From: Caldisericota bacterium
Lineage (GTDB): Bacteria > Caldisericota > JANLFM01
DNA length: 58,175 nt
NCBI GenBank assembly: GCA_024655865.1
Contig: JANLFM010000001.1
Span: forward strand, 126,397-184,571
Direction of reading: 5' to 3'
Below the pieces are notes generated by a model. The model saw only the letters and a program-made list of their open reading frames with translations. It ran no database searches and was not told the DNA's origin. Of this stretch, positions 42,199 through 51,132 are shown in pieces. Position numbers and translations under genes: made by a program. Within the stretch, counting starts at the first letter, position 1. Each line of letters starts with the position of its first letter.

Positions 42199-43829
42199 TT
42201 CGCATAACCAAAGGAAAAGTATATGACCCGATAAATGGCATCAACGGCAAGGAATTAGATATCTGGGTTGATGGGGGAAAAATCGTTCAGGTCGGTGACG
42301 CCCCGGATCTCGTTGCCGAGCGCATAATTGATGCCGAAGGTTGCATCGTAATGCCGGGAGGAATAGATATCCATTCCCATATTGCTGGGGGTAAAGTCAA
42401 TCTTGGCAGGAAACTGAGGCCAGAAGATCATCGCAAGGACGTTGTGCCCAGAACAGAGACAACCCGCTCCGGAGTGGGCCACTCCATTCCTTCCACTTTC
42501 GTTACCGGTTATCGGTATGCGCAAATGGGTTACACCATGGTCATGGAAGCTGCGATGCCTCCATTAACGGCAAAACACACTCACGAGGAATTGCACGACA
42601 TTCCTATAATTGACAAGGGCTCCTATACCCTGATGGGAAACAACCACTTCATTTTAAAGTTCATCGAAAAGGGTGAAATTGAGAAAGTGAAGTCCTTCAT
42701 CTCCTGGTTATTGAAAACCACCAAGGGTTATACGATCAAAATCGTCAATCCCTGTGGGGTCGAAAGCTGGAAGTGGGGGAAAAATGTGGAAAACATTGAC
42801 CAGCAGGCTGCCGATTACGCCGTCACCCCAAGACAACTGATTTCCATTTTGTCCCAGATAGCGGATGAGCTCGGTCTCCCCCACTCCATCCACCTGCACT
42901 GTAACAACATCGGAGTTCCGGGAAACTACGAAACCACCGTTGAATCGATGAAGGCCACGGGTACAAACAGAGTCCACGTCACTCATGCTCAGTTTAATAG
43001 TTACGGAGGAAAGGGCTGGGCTGATATCCACTCAAAAGCTCGGGAGGTCGTCGAGTACGTAAATGAGCACCCAAACGTCACTTTTGATGCTGGGCAAATC
43101 GTGTTCGGCGATACCACAACCATGACCGCCGATGGACCATGGCAGTATCGTTTATATCTTTTATCGGGAAACAAGTGGGTCAACGCCGATGTGGAAATGG
43201 AGACCAGTGCTGGTATCGTACCCTATACCTTCCGCAAGAAAAGCCTGGTCAATGCCGTCCAGTGGGCAATTGGTCTGGAACTAATGCTTCTCGCCGAGGA
43301 TCCCTGGAGGGCGTTCATGACCACTGACCATCCAAATGGGGGGCCCTTCACCTTCTATCCCCAGATCATCAAACTCTTAATGAGCAGAGCCGCAAGGGAA
43401 GAGATGATTGCTCAACTTCCCAGGAGAGCTCTCGAAAGGATCTCTCTTCCCCAAATTACCAGAGAATACTCCCTTTACGAGATAGCGATAATTACCAGAG
43501 CTGCTCCCAGCAAGCTTCTCGGGTTACACCAGAAGGGGCATCTGGGTGTCGGGGCGGATGCGGACATCGCTATTTACAGGGAAAACCCTGACGTTGAGAA
43601 AGTGTTCTCTTCCGTCCAGTATTTGCTCAAAGATGGGGAGGTCGTGGTAGAAAACGGCATTGTGCTCAAAAGCACCTCGGGGAGAATCCTCTATGTGGAT
43701 CCCGGGGAAGAAGGAGATATTGAGGAATACATCCGTGAGGAGTTCGAGAAGTTCTACACAGTCACTCTGGATGGCTATGGAGTTCCTGAAAATTACCTGG
43801 AGCGGGGTGAATGCGTATCATGTGGATAA
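42195..43829 (+). CDS. fwdA: formylmethanofuran dehydrogenase subunit A
   Basis: An amidohydrolase-fold subunit carrying the binuclear zinc site that condenses formate with methanofuran. The 544-residue product has the HxH motif GIDIHSHIAGG (His60, His62), the lysine expected to be carbamylated in TIKIVNP (Lys182), the ligand-bearing HLHCNN and HVTHAQF motifs, and the catalytic aspartate in TTDHPNGG. All expected residues appear intact. Start and stop overlap neighbours (ATGA before; 19-base overlap with ftr). Confidence 0.94.
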   Translation: MIRITKGKVYDPINGINGKELDIWVDGGKIVQVGDAPDLVAERIIDAEGCIVMPGGIDIHSHIAGGKVNLGRKLRPEDHRKDVVPRTETTRSGVGHSIPSTFVTGYRYAQMGYTMVMEAAMPPLTAKHTHEELHDIPIIDKGSYTLMGNNHFILKFIEKGEIEKVKSFISWLLKTTKGYTIKIVNPCGVESWKWGKNVENIDQQAADYAVTPRQLISILSQIADELGLPHSIHLHCNNIGVPGNYETTVESMKATGTNRVHVTHAQFNSYGGKGWADIHSKAREVVEYVNEHPNVTFDAGQIVFGDTTTMTADGPWQYRLYLLSGNKWVNADVEMETSAGIVPYTFRKKSLVNAVQWAIGLELMLLAEDPWRAFMTTDHPNGGPFTFYPQIIKLLMSRAAREEMIAQLPRRALERISLPQITREYSLYEIAIITRAAPSKLLGLHQKGHLGVGADADIAIYRENPDVEKVFSSVQYLLKDGEVVVENGIVLKSTSGRILYVDPGEEGDIEEYIREEFEKFYTVTLDGYGVPENYLERGECVSCG

Positions 43830-44707
43830 ATGGAGTAGAAATTGAAGATACCTTTGCCGAGGCCTTCAAAATGTATGCCGCGAGGATCATCGTCACGGCC
43901 GTTAACCGCCAATGGGCTTTGGAAGCAGCAACCAAGTTATCCGGCTTTGCCACCTCCATCATCGCTTGCGGATGTGAGGCAGGAATAGAAGCGGAAATTT
44001 CTCCGGAAGAGACTCCCGATGGTCGTCCCGGGGTATCTGTGCTCCTCTTTACCATGGGGAAAAAGGGAATGGAGGAACAACTGCTTAATCGCATCGGCCA
44101 GACAGTTATGACCTGCCCGACAACTGCCTGCTTTAACGGAGTAACCTCCCAGGAAAAGGTTAAGGTCGGCGGAAAACTGAGGTACTTCGGAGATGGTTTT
44201 CAAATAAGCAAGCTTCTTGGGGAAAGAAGGTTCTGGCGAATCCCGGTCATGGAAGGAGAATTTCTGGTGGAGGACTATTTCGGGATCCAACCAGCGGTGG
44301 GGGGAGGAAATTTTCTCATCCTGGGGGAAACTCCGGAGCAAACCCTGAAGGCGGCGGAGAGAGCTGCCGAGGCTTCAAGGAGTGTCAAAGGGGTAGTGCT
44401 GCCTTTCCCGGGTGGGATCGTCAGAAGTGGAAGTAAAGCGGGCTCCAGATACAAATTTCTGCGCGCCTCCACCAACACGGCTTTCTGCCCCACGATCAGG
44501 GAGCAGGTGAAATCCGAACTCCCACCTGGAGTGAATTGTGTCCTGGAGATAGTCATCGATGGCCTGGATGAGGAAGTTATCCGGCAATCGATGAAGCGCG
44601 GCATTGAAGCAGCCTGTATCGAGGGCATAAAGAGGATTTCCGCAGGAAATTATGGGGGTAAGCTTGGTCCCTTCCATTTTTATCTCCATGAATTATTCAA
44701 ACAATGA
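43811..44707 (+). CDS. ftr: formylmethanofuran-tetrahydromethanopterin N-formyltransferase
   Basis: Moves the formyl group between methanofuran and H4MPT. The 298-residue length matches the family. Motifs include the opening GVEIEDTFAEAFKMYAARI-like segment, IIACGCEAGIE near 55-65, TTACFNG near 98-104, and a C-terminal AACIEGIKRISAGNYGGKLG-type end. It overlaps the end of fwdA and precedes fwdC with an ATGA overlap, so its level is tied to the Fwd subunits. The order fwdA-ftr-fwdC resembles fhcA-fhcD-fhcC of methylotrophs. Confidence 0.95.
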   Translation: MRIMWINGVEIEDTFAEAFKMYAARIIVTAVNRQWALEAATKLSGFATSIIACGCEAGIEAEISPEETPDGRPGVSVLLFTMGKKGMEEQLLNRIGQTVMTCPTTACFNGVTSQEKVKVGGKLRYFGDGFQISKLLGERRFWRIPVMEGEFLVEDYFGIQPAVGGGNFLILGETPEQTLKAAERAAEASRSVKGVVLPFPGGIVRSGSKAGSRYKFLRASTNTAFCPTIREQVKSELPPGVNCVLEIVIDGLDEEVIRQSMKRGIEAACIEGIKRISAGNYGGKLGPFHFYLHELFKQ

Positions 44708-45549
44708 GCGGGGTTGGAGAAATGAATGAGATCTTATTGAGACCAAAAGTTGAATTCGACGTCCCGGTGGAAGCTGAGGTCATTTCGCCAGACCTCTTCG
44801 CTGAAAAAAGCCACGAGGAGATTGGAAGCCTGCCTGTTTTTTTAGGCAACAGGAAAATGTGCCTGAAGGACCTATTCGAAATAGAAGGTCAGTCCTCAAC
44901 GAACATTGTCCTGGAGGGCGACTTTTCCCGGGTGAAAAAAATCGGTTACGGCATGTCTCGAGGGAAAATTCACATTAAAGGTAACGTGGGAATGCACACC
45001 GGAGCCACTATGAAAGGCGGGGAAATCATCGTTGAGGGTGACGCTATGGACTGGCTGGGTGCCGAAATGAACGGCGGATTGATTTGGGTTAAGGGCAGTG
45101 TTGGCCACTTCGCGGGAGCATCCTACTGGGGGAGTAAGCATGGAATGAATCGGGGCATGATCCTGATCGAGGGAAATACCGGAAACGAAGTAGGAAAGAA
45201 AATGCGCAGGGGCACAATCGCCATAAAGGGAAAAACGGGAGACTTTTTGGGAGTAGGTATGATCGGAGGAACTATCCTTGCCTTTTCTGAGACCGGAGAA
45301 AGACCAGGAGCCGAGATGAAGAGGGGAAGCATTGTTCTCTTTCTGGAAAACTGTACCAACCCTCCTCCGCTTCTTCCCACCTTCACTTATAACTGCACAT
45401 ACAGCCCTACCTTCCTTAGGGTTTACCTAAAAACCCTAAGGAAACTCGGATTTCCGGTTAAGGAAGAGTACATTTCTGGGAAGTACAGGCGCTATAACGG
45501 GGACATCGTGGAATTAGGGAAAGGAGAGATCCTGATTTATGAACCCTGA
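44704..45549 (+). CDS. fwdC: formylmethanofuran dehydrogenase subunit C
   Basis: A 281-residue right-handed beta-helix protein related to the C-terminal domain of glutamate synthase. Glycine-rich GxxM repeats run from about 75 to 210 (GYGMSRGKI, GATMKGGEI, GAEMNGGLI, GMNRGMI, GKKMRRGTI, GVGMIGGTI, GAEMKRGSI). It is the scaffold subunit in Fwd and Fhc complexes. An alternative start is the ATG at 44725. The end overlaps mch by 11 bases. Confidence 0.93.
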   Translation: MSGVGEMNEILLRPKVEFDVPVEAEVISPDLFAEKSHEEIGSLPVFLGNRKMCLKDLFEIEGQSSTNIVLEGDFSRVKKIGYGMSRGKIHIKGNVGMHTGATMKGGEIIVEGDAMDWLGAEMNGGLIWVKGSVGHFAGASYWGSKHGMNRGMILIEGNTGNEVGKKMRRGTIAIKGKTGDFLGVGMIGGTILAFSETGERPGAEMKRGSIVLFLENCTNPPPLLPTFTYNCTYSPTFLRVYLKTLRKLGFPVKEEYISGKYRRYNGDIVELGKGEILIYEP

Positions 45550-46480
45550 GCTCAGTTTAAACCTTCAAGCCGAAAAAATAGTTGAGCGAATGATCGAACA
45601 AGCCCCCATCCTGGGTATAACCGTCAAGGAACTGGGAAACGGTTCTAAAATTTTGGATGCTACTTTCGGAGGATACCGGGCCGGCAAATTGTTCGCAGAG
45701 GTGTGCATGGGTGGACTGGGAGAGGTTACCCTTACCTCTCTGGAATTCTCCTCCCTTTCCTTGCCGGGGGTGAGCGTCTCCGTTGAGTATCCCTTCCTTG
45801 CCTGTCTTGCTTCCCAATACGCTGGCTGGAGCATCAAGGTGGGCAGTTTCTTTGCCCTGGGCTCAGGACCGGCACGGGCTTTAGCGCGAGTAGAGAAACT
45901 TTTTGAGGAGTTGAAATACGAAGAGAGCGCGGACAGGGCGGTAATAGTTCTGGAATGCAGAAATGCCCCAAGCGAGGAGGTCGCGAATTATGTAGCTCAA
46001 CAATGCCGGGTGAAACCTGAAAACCTCTATATCCTTTTTGCCCCCACAGCAAGCCTCGTGGGTTCCATCCAGATTGCCGCGCGAATAGTTGAAACAGGGA
46101 TGCATAAGATGAAGGAATTGGGGTTCGACATCAAGAAAGTACTCGCAGGCTACGGTACCTGCCCCATCGCCCCTATTGCTAAGGACGACCTCCAGGCTAT
46201 TGGAAGAACTAACGACTGCGTTCTTTACGGTGGCAAGGCTTTCTATCTGGTAGAGGACAATGAGAACCTGATTGCCGATATAGTATCTGAAGTACCCTCC
46301 TCCGCTTCCCGAGATTACGGAGCCCCCTTCCTGGAGTTATTCAATCGCTATGGAAATTTCTACGATATCGATCCCATGCTCTTCAGCCCGGCTGAGGTCT
46401 ATGTGAACAACCTGACAAATGGAAAAACTTACCACGCAGGGCAACACAACCTGGAAATCCTTCAGAGATTGCTGAGTTGA
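45539..46480 (+). CDS. mch: methenyl-tetrahydromethanopterin cyclohydrolase
   Basis: Interconverts methenyl-H4MPT and N5-formyl-H4MPT. The 313-residue trimer-forming enzyme has the family motifs DATFGGYRAG near 38-47, EVCMGGLGEV, FFALGSGPARALAR near 104-117, and YGTCPIAPIAKDDLQAIGRTND near 203-224. It completes the set linking methylene-H4MPT to CO2 together with mtdB, ftr and fwdABCD. It overlaps fwdC upstream and the ligase gene downstream. Confidence 0.95.
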   Translation: MNPELSLNLQAEKIVERMIEQAPILGITVKELGNGSKILDATFGGYRAGKLFAEVCMGGLGEVTLTSLEFSSLSLPGVSVSVEYPFLACLASQYAGWSIKVGSFFALGSGPARALARVEKLFEELKYEESADRAVIVLECRNAPSEEVANYVAQQCRVKPENLYILFAPTASLVGSIQIAARIVETGMHKMKELGFDIKKVLAGYGTCPIAPIAKDDLQAIGRTNDCVLYGGKAFYLVEDNENLIADIVSEVPSSASRDYGAPFLELFNRYGNFYDIDPMLFSPAEVYVNNLTNGKTYHAGQHNLEILQRLLS

Positions 46481-47355
46481 AAATAGGAATACTGGGGCAA
46501 AGGAGAAGCTGGCACGTCCAGACTTTACAGGATGCCTTTTTAAGAAAAGGGGCCGTTTGCGATTTTCTCTCTATCACCCGTATCGTAGCTGGAATTTTCC
46601 AGAGACCCTATGCCTCTACCGAAGGGCGGATACTGGAGAGCTACGACGCTCTGGTTGTGAGAAGCATCCCCTCTGGATCGCTTGAGCAGATTATTTTCCG
46701 CGTGGACGTCCTGCACAGGCTGGAGAACCTTGGTGTCAAGGTAATCAATTCCGCCACTACCCTGGAAAGGAGCGTGGACAAGTATTACACCTCTTCTCTC
46801 CTTGAGGACGCCGGCATCCCTACTCCCCGCACTATAGTGGCGGAGCGCTTCGAAAACGCCATGGAAGCGTTCCTCCAATTTAAGGATGTTGTGGTCAAGC
46901 CCCTTTTTGGCTCGGAAGGGAAGGGAATTGTCAGAATCCAGGATGAGGATATGGCATACAGGGTATTCAAGGCTCTGGAGTTAGGAAATTACATCTTCTA
47001 CATTCAGGAGTTTATCCCTCACCGAAACCGGGACATCAGGGTTTTCCTCGTTGGTGACGAACCAATAGCAGGAATGGTAAGGGAAAGCGATCTATGGAAA
47101 ACCAATATCGCAAGGGGGGCTAAAGCCCAGGCCCTTGAGCTTACCACTACTCTGAAAGACCTCAGCATCAGAGCCGCCAAAATCCTGGGGGCATTTTATG
47201 CAGGAGTGGACATTCTGGAAAGCGAGGATGGGAAATTGTTCGTGACCGAGGTTAACGGGATTCCAGGCTGGCATGGCTTGCAGAGCACTACGGATATCAA
47301 CATAGCTGAGCGCATAGCGGAACACGTGATTATGCTGACTCAGGAGCAAAGATGA
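46477..47355 (+). CDS. RimK-family ATP-grasp ligase, MptN-like
   Basis: A 292-residue RimK-type alpha-L-glutamate ligase. ATP-grasp signatures are VKPLFGSEGKGI near 134-145, the YIQEFIPHRNRDIRVFLVG segment near 172-190 and the metal-binding VTEVNGIPGWHG near 246-257. In methanogens the related MptN adds glutamate to H4MPT to give sarcinapterin, and CofF acts on F420; lying after mch in the H4MPT operon, an MptN-like role is the better guess. The start is a TTG in a TTGA overlap with the mch stop. Confidence 0.8.
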   Translation: MKIGILGQRRSWHVQTLQDAFLRKGAVCDFLSITRIVAGIFQRPYASTEGRILESYDALVVRSIPSGSLEQIIFRVDVLHRLENLGVKVINSATTLERSVDKYYTSSLLEDAGIPTPRTIVAERFENAMEAFLQFKDVVVKPLFGSEGKGIVRIQDEDMAYRVFKALELGNYIFYIQEFIPHRNRDIRVFLVGDEPIAGMVRESDLWKTNIARGAKAQALELTTTLKDLSIRAAKILGAFYAGVDILESEDGKLFVTEVNGIPGWHGLQSTTDINIAERIAEHVIMLTQEQR

Positions 47356-48230
47356 AAAAAGGTAATAAAGCCCGCCTGAGCGCAAAAGAGGTGTCACAAT
47401 TAGCGCAAATTGCCTGTCTTTTGGAAGTCACTGCGGAGAAACCCGGCAATGTCACCCGGTGGAAAGATGCCAGTGATATGGGCTATTTGGATTTTCTTTT
47501 AAGCGCCGTGGCTATAGCACCGGCCATCGAGAGCGCCAGGAACAAAGCTGTGGGGGAGGTGATTTTGAAGGCCATCAGGGATACGCACCGCTTCACCTCT
47601 TTTAATACCAACCTAGGGATCGTGCTTCTTTTCGCCCCCATAGCGAAAGCATATTTCTCTGGCAGTAACCTCAGGGATTCCTTGCATGGGGTTCTTTCTT
47701 CCCTCACCGTAGAGGACGCGCAGAAAACCTACGAGGCGATCAGGATCGCTAATCCAGGTGGAATGGGAAAAATCGAAAAGTATGATATCAGTCAGAAAGA
47801 AGTGGACATCAACTTAAAGAAGGCTATGGAATTAGCGCAGGACAGGGACCTGATCGCCAAAGAGTATGTGACCGACTTCGAAATTACTTTTACCCTGGGA
47901 GTCCCAGAACTGATGAAAAACTGGAGGAAGTTAGGAAGCTTATTGGATTCGATCGTACAAACCTTTCTCGTTATCCTCTCCCAAAATTGGGACTCCAAAA
48001 TTTCCCGTACGCATGGGAAAAAAGTCGCCCAGGAAGTCACCTCCAGGGCAAATGAAATTCTCGAAGCAGGGGGAATTTATACTCCTCTTGGTAGGAATTT
48101 ACTTACCCAATTCGATCTTTTTTTGAGAGAGAACAAACTGAACCCCGGTACTACAGCAGATCTGGTCACGGCTTCTCTATTCGTGGCATTTCTTGAGGAG
48201 GGCCTCGAAGAATTCTTCAAAGAGCATTGA
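47352..48230 (+). CDS. CitG/MdcB-like triphosphoribosyl transferase family protein, copy 1
   Basis: A 292-residue protein of the triphosphoribosyl-dephospho-CoA synthase family (COG1767). The family motif near the N-terminus reads TAEKPGNVTRWKDA (about 27-40), and the second motif reads FNTNLGIVLLFAPIA (about 77-91). CitG displaces adenine from ATP and attaches the ribose triphosphate to an OH of dephospho-CoA. No citrate or malonate lyase genes are near; the genes around are for H4MPT, so a ribosyl transfer in pterin cofactor synthesis is a plausible role. ATGA overlap with the ligase gene. Confidence 0.82.
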   Translation: MKKGNKARLSAKEVSQLAQIACLLEVTAEKPGNVTRWKDASDMGYLDFLLSAVAIAPAIESARNKAVGEVILKAIRDTHRFTSFNTNLGIVLLFAPIAKAYFSGSNLRDSLHGVLSSLTVEDAQKTYEAIRIANPGGMGKIEKYDISQKEVDINLKKAMELAQDRDLIAKEYVTDFEITFTLGVPELMKNWRKLGSLLDSIVQTFLVILSQNWDSKISRTHGKKVAQEVTSRANEILEAGGIYTPLGRNLLTQFDLFLRENKLNPGTTADLVTASLFVAFLEEGLEEFFKEH

Positions 48231-49252
48231 ACCCGATGGATAAGCCTATAGAAGGCTATTACCTCGAATCGGTGGAGGGGTTTTTCTTTGCCGTAAAAGG
48301 GGTGATCCACCCTCCTTGTAGGATTTTCGCTATCTTAAGATACGCACCGGATGAAGCAGGAGAAAGGGTCAGAAAAGGAATCCGCTATCGCAGACTGTAC
48401 GAGTTTGAAGAGCAGCAAGCCCTGCTTGAAAAGAAAAACCCTTCTTACCTATTATTTGATCCCATTTTGGGAACCTGGGTCCAGTGCGTTCCCAACGAGC
48501 TTATAGGAAAGATCCACAGTCCCCGCCTGAAGCTGGAGGAATTTCGCCACAGGGAGCTGGACGAGGTGGAAACGGACGTCCTTCAGCTTGCTGAGCTCCT
48601 CGAAAAGGAATCGGGAATATGGGGCTGGGATTTAGGCGTTTCTGGTTCCGTTCTCCTTGGGCTTCACCTGTCAGATTCGGATATTGACCTCGTCGTATAT
48701 GGCGCTGAACCCTCGAGAAAGGTCTATGCGACCTTAACCAGGTTAATAGAGGGCTCCGTTGGCGGTCTTAAAAGGTTGGACATGGAAGATTTAAGGCAGC
48801 TCTACAGGCGCCGTTCTCAAGAAAGAGCTGTCTCTTTTGAAATGTTCCAAAAAACGGAACACGGTAAGGTGTTACAGGGTAAATTCCGGGGGAGGGAGTA
48901 TTTCATCAGGCTGGTAAAGGAACCCTGGGAAGTAAATGAGAAATACGGTGATAAAATATATTCCTCCCTGGGAAAGGTTAAAATTAGAGGAAAAGTCAAG
49001 GATGCGAGCGAAGCTTTTTTCACTCCCTGTACCTATAAAATCGAGGAGGTTGAAGTTCTGGAAGGTAAAACCGCAGCCATCCCCGGGGAGATAGTCTCCT
49101 TTCGGGGGAGATTTTGCGAGCAGGCAAAGGAGGGAGAGATCGTCCTGGCCAGGGGAAAATTAGAAAAAATACTTTCCAATGAAGGGAAGGTAAATTACAG
49201 GATCCTCCTCTGCGACTCTGAAGATTTCATGATTCCGGAATTTCCAGATTAG
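48227..49252 (+). CDS. COG1665-type predicted nucleotidyltransferase
   Basis: A 341-residue protein with a nucleotidyltransferase-fold motif in the middle: VSGSVLLGLHLSDSDIDLVVYG (about 137-158), where the GS and DxD residues are those used for metal and NTP binding. The N-terminal 110 and C-terminal 120 residues are specific to this family, which I know from archaea. The reaction is not known. It is the last gene of the operon; the start may be the TTG at 48227, in a TTGA overlap, or the ATG at 48236. Confidence 0.72.
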   Translation: MNPMDKPIEGYYLESVEGFFFAVKGVIHPPCRIFAILRYAPDEAGERVRKGIRYRRLYEFEEQQALLEKKNPSYLLFDPILGTWVQCVPNELIGKIHSPRLKLEEFRHRELDEVETDVLQLAELLEKESGIWGWDLGVSGSVLLGLHLSDSDIDLVVYGAEPSRKVYATLTRLIEGSVGGLKRLDMEDLRQLYRRRSQERAVSFEMFQKTEHGKVLQGKFRGREYFIRLVKEPWEVNEKYGDKIYSSLGKVKIRGKVKDASEAFFTPCTYKIEEVEVLEGKTAAIPGEIVSFRGRFCEQAKEGEIVLARGKLEKILSNEGKVNYRILLCDSEDFMIPEFPD

Positions 49253-49286
49253 CTGGCCAAAGCCCGCAGTAGAGTGCTCTTATCCT

Positions 49287-50384
49287 CTATCCTTTGAGAA
49301 CCAGGGGTTCCCAATCTTTGCCCGCAATAAAAGCCTCGGTTTTTACCCGGGCATCCTCATCGGAATATTGCAGGGGTGGGGATTTCATAAAGTAAGCGGA
49401 GGGCCCAACAATAGCACCTGCCAATCCTCTATCTAAAGCCAGCTTACAGCATCTTATAGCATCGATTACCACGCCGGCCGAGTTAGGGCTGTCCCAGACT
49501 TCGAGTTTGAGCTCGAGCGACAGGGGAACATCGCCAAAAGCCCGCCCTTCCATCCTGATATAGCAGAACTTGCGATCCTTAAGCCAGGGAACATAATCGC
49601 TTGGACCCACGTGAATGTCACTAGGTGGCAATTCATAGTCCAATTGAGACGTGACGGAGCTTGTTTTGGAAATCTTCTTGGATTCCAGGCGCTCCCGCTC
49701 TAACATGTTGAAGAAATCGGTATTGCCCCCAAAATTTAACTGGTAAGTGCGCTCCAGCTTTACGCCCCGCTCCCTGAAAAGCCTGGTAAGCACTCGATGC
49801 ACAATGGTGGCACCCACCTGCGATTTGACATCGTCCCCGATGATTGGTAGCCCCTTTTGGGCAAACCTTCGTTGCCAGTAGGGCTCACGGGCGATAAACA
49901 CGGGAATACAGTTCACGAAACCACAACCAGCTTCCAATACCTGCTCAATGTACCACTTTGTGGCTTCTTCACTTCCAACTGGAAGGTAATTTACTACTAC
50001 ATCCGTTTTTGTCTCTTTGAGGATTTCCACGATGTCCGCGGTGGGCCCAGGGGCTTTGGTGATAATCTGCGATAGATATTTCCCCAGCCCATCATGGGTC
50101 ATTCCCCTGGCTACCTTAACCCCGATTAAAGGAACTTCACAGAACTTGATGGTGTTATTAGGGGGAGTGAATATAGCTTCCGCCAGGTCTTTCCCCACCT
50201 TATTTACATCAATGTCAAATGCGGCCACGAAATTGATGTCGCTTATATGGTATCCGCCCAGGTTAACGTGCATTAAACCGGGAACGAATTCGTTTTCTTT
50301 GGCGTCTTTATAGTACTGCACCCCCTGAACAAGGGATGAAGCACAATTTCCAACCCCGATGATGGCCACGTTAATCTTTCCCAT
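49287..50384 (-). CDS. ino1: myo-inositol-1(3)-phosphate synthase
   Basis: Converts glucose-6-phosphate to 1D-myo-inositol-3-phosphate with bound NAD. The 365-residue protein is of the short prokaryotic type: N-terminal [13 protein letters not shown], the [16 protein letters not shown] segment, [12 protein letters not shown] in the catalytic domain and [12 protein letters not shown]. The start is placed at the ATG at 50384 because GAAGGAGAGG precedes it; an upstream in-frame start exists at 50408. It is convergent with the C1 operon and downstream of mobA. Products could be inositol phospholipids, or di-myo-inositol phosphate in thermophiles. Confidence 0.94.
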   Translation of the reverse strand: MGKINVAIIGVGNCASSLVQGVQYYKDAKENEFVPGLMHVNLGGYHISDINFVAAFDIDVNKVGKDLAEAIFTPPNNTIKFCEVPLIGVKVARGMTHDGLGKYLSQIITKAPGPTADIVEILKETKTDVVVNYLPVGSEEATKWYIEQVLEAGCGFVNCIPVFIAREPYWQRRFAQKGLPIIGDDVKSQVGATIVHRVLTRLFRERGVKLERTYQLNFGGNTDFFNMLERERLESKKISKTSSVTSQLDYELPPSDIHVGPSDYVPWLKDRKFCYIRMEGRAFGDVPLSLELKLEVWDSPNSAGVVIDAIRCCKLALDRGLAGAIVGPSAYFMKSPPLQYSDEDARVKTEAFIAGKDWEPLVLKG

Positions 50385-50460
50385 AGATTCCTCTCCTTCT
50401 CTGCACATGAGGAATTTTAAGGGAAGTCCTCATGCCAATCTGTTTTTAAAACCCACAGGC

Positions 50461-51105
50461 CTAATATAACTCATTATGATCCAATATTGCGCCCTCTCTT
50501 CCCAAAAGGAGTGCCCTCTTCAGATCTGATGGTGAATTGATGTTGAAGAAGCTAATCATTTGAGGGTCAAAATTTATGATCTCTTCCTCCTCCAGGTACC
50601 TCACGTGGAGGTTTGAAAGAGCGAGCGTGAGCTTAAGGAGGTTTTTCTCCAGATCACTTTTAAAAGCGGGAAGGCATTCTCTGGAGTAGAGCGCATGGAG
50701 GGGTTGAACTTTGCCTTTAAGACGGGGGACAACCGCATCGAATCCTGGAACAATTTCGACCATATGCAGGAGAAGGGTGCGATTAAGAAAGGGCATGTCG
50801 CATCCAAAAGCAAAGGCCAGTTGAGTTTTGCTCGAAGAAATTCCGGTATAGAGTCCCCCAAGCGGCCCGCGTGCCGGGAAAATGTCGGGTATTATTCTCG
50901 TTTTAGGGTGATGCATGGGCAGGGTCTGATCATCAGAGATTACCAGAATCTCATAACTGAGGAGTTCCACCCTTTTTATAACCCACTCGAGCAGGGGTTT
51001 TCCCAAAAAGGGCAGGGTGGCTTTACTTCTCCCCAGGCGCTTTCCCTGCCCACCAGCAAGAATTATAGTGCTGACCCTTTGGGAAATAGAGTCGAGGTTC
51101 TCCAT
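50461..51105 (-). CDS. mobA: molybdenum cofactor guanylyltransferase
   Basis: Joins GMP from GTP to molybdopterin to make MGD, the precursor of the bis-MGD cofactor in FwdB. The 214-residue product has the nucleotide loop LAGGQGKRLGRSKA near 17-30, the PARGPLGGLYTGI segment near 77-89 and the metal site GCDMPFL near 100-106. No Moco biosynthesis genes other than this are in the window. Its position facing the fwd genes supports the call of a pterin-metal containing Fwd. It follows citG-like copy 2 by 27 bases. Confidence 0.9.
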   Translation of the reverse strand: MENLDSISQRVSTIILAGGQGKRLGRSKATLPFLGKPLLEWVIKRVELLSYEILVISDDQTLPMHHPKTRIIPDIFPARGPLGGLYTGISSSKTQLAFAFGCDMPFLNRTLLLHMVEIVPGFDAVVPRLKGKVQPLHALYSRECLPAFKSDLEKNLLKLTLALSNLHVRYLEEEEIINFDPQMISFFNINSPSDLKRALLLGREGAILDHNELY

Positions 51106-51132
51106 GGTTGCAATTTAAGTTTTCCCGAAAAA

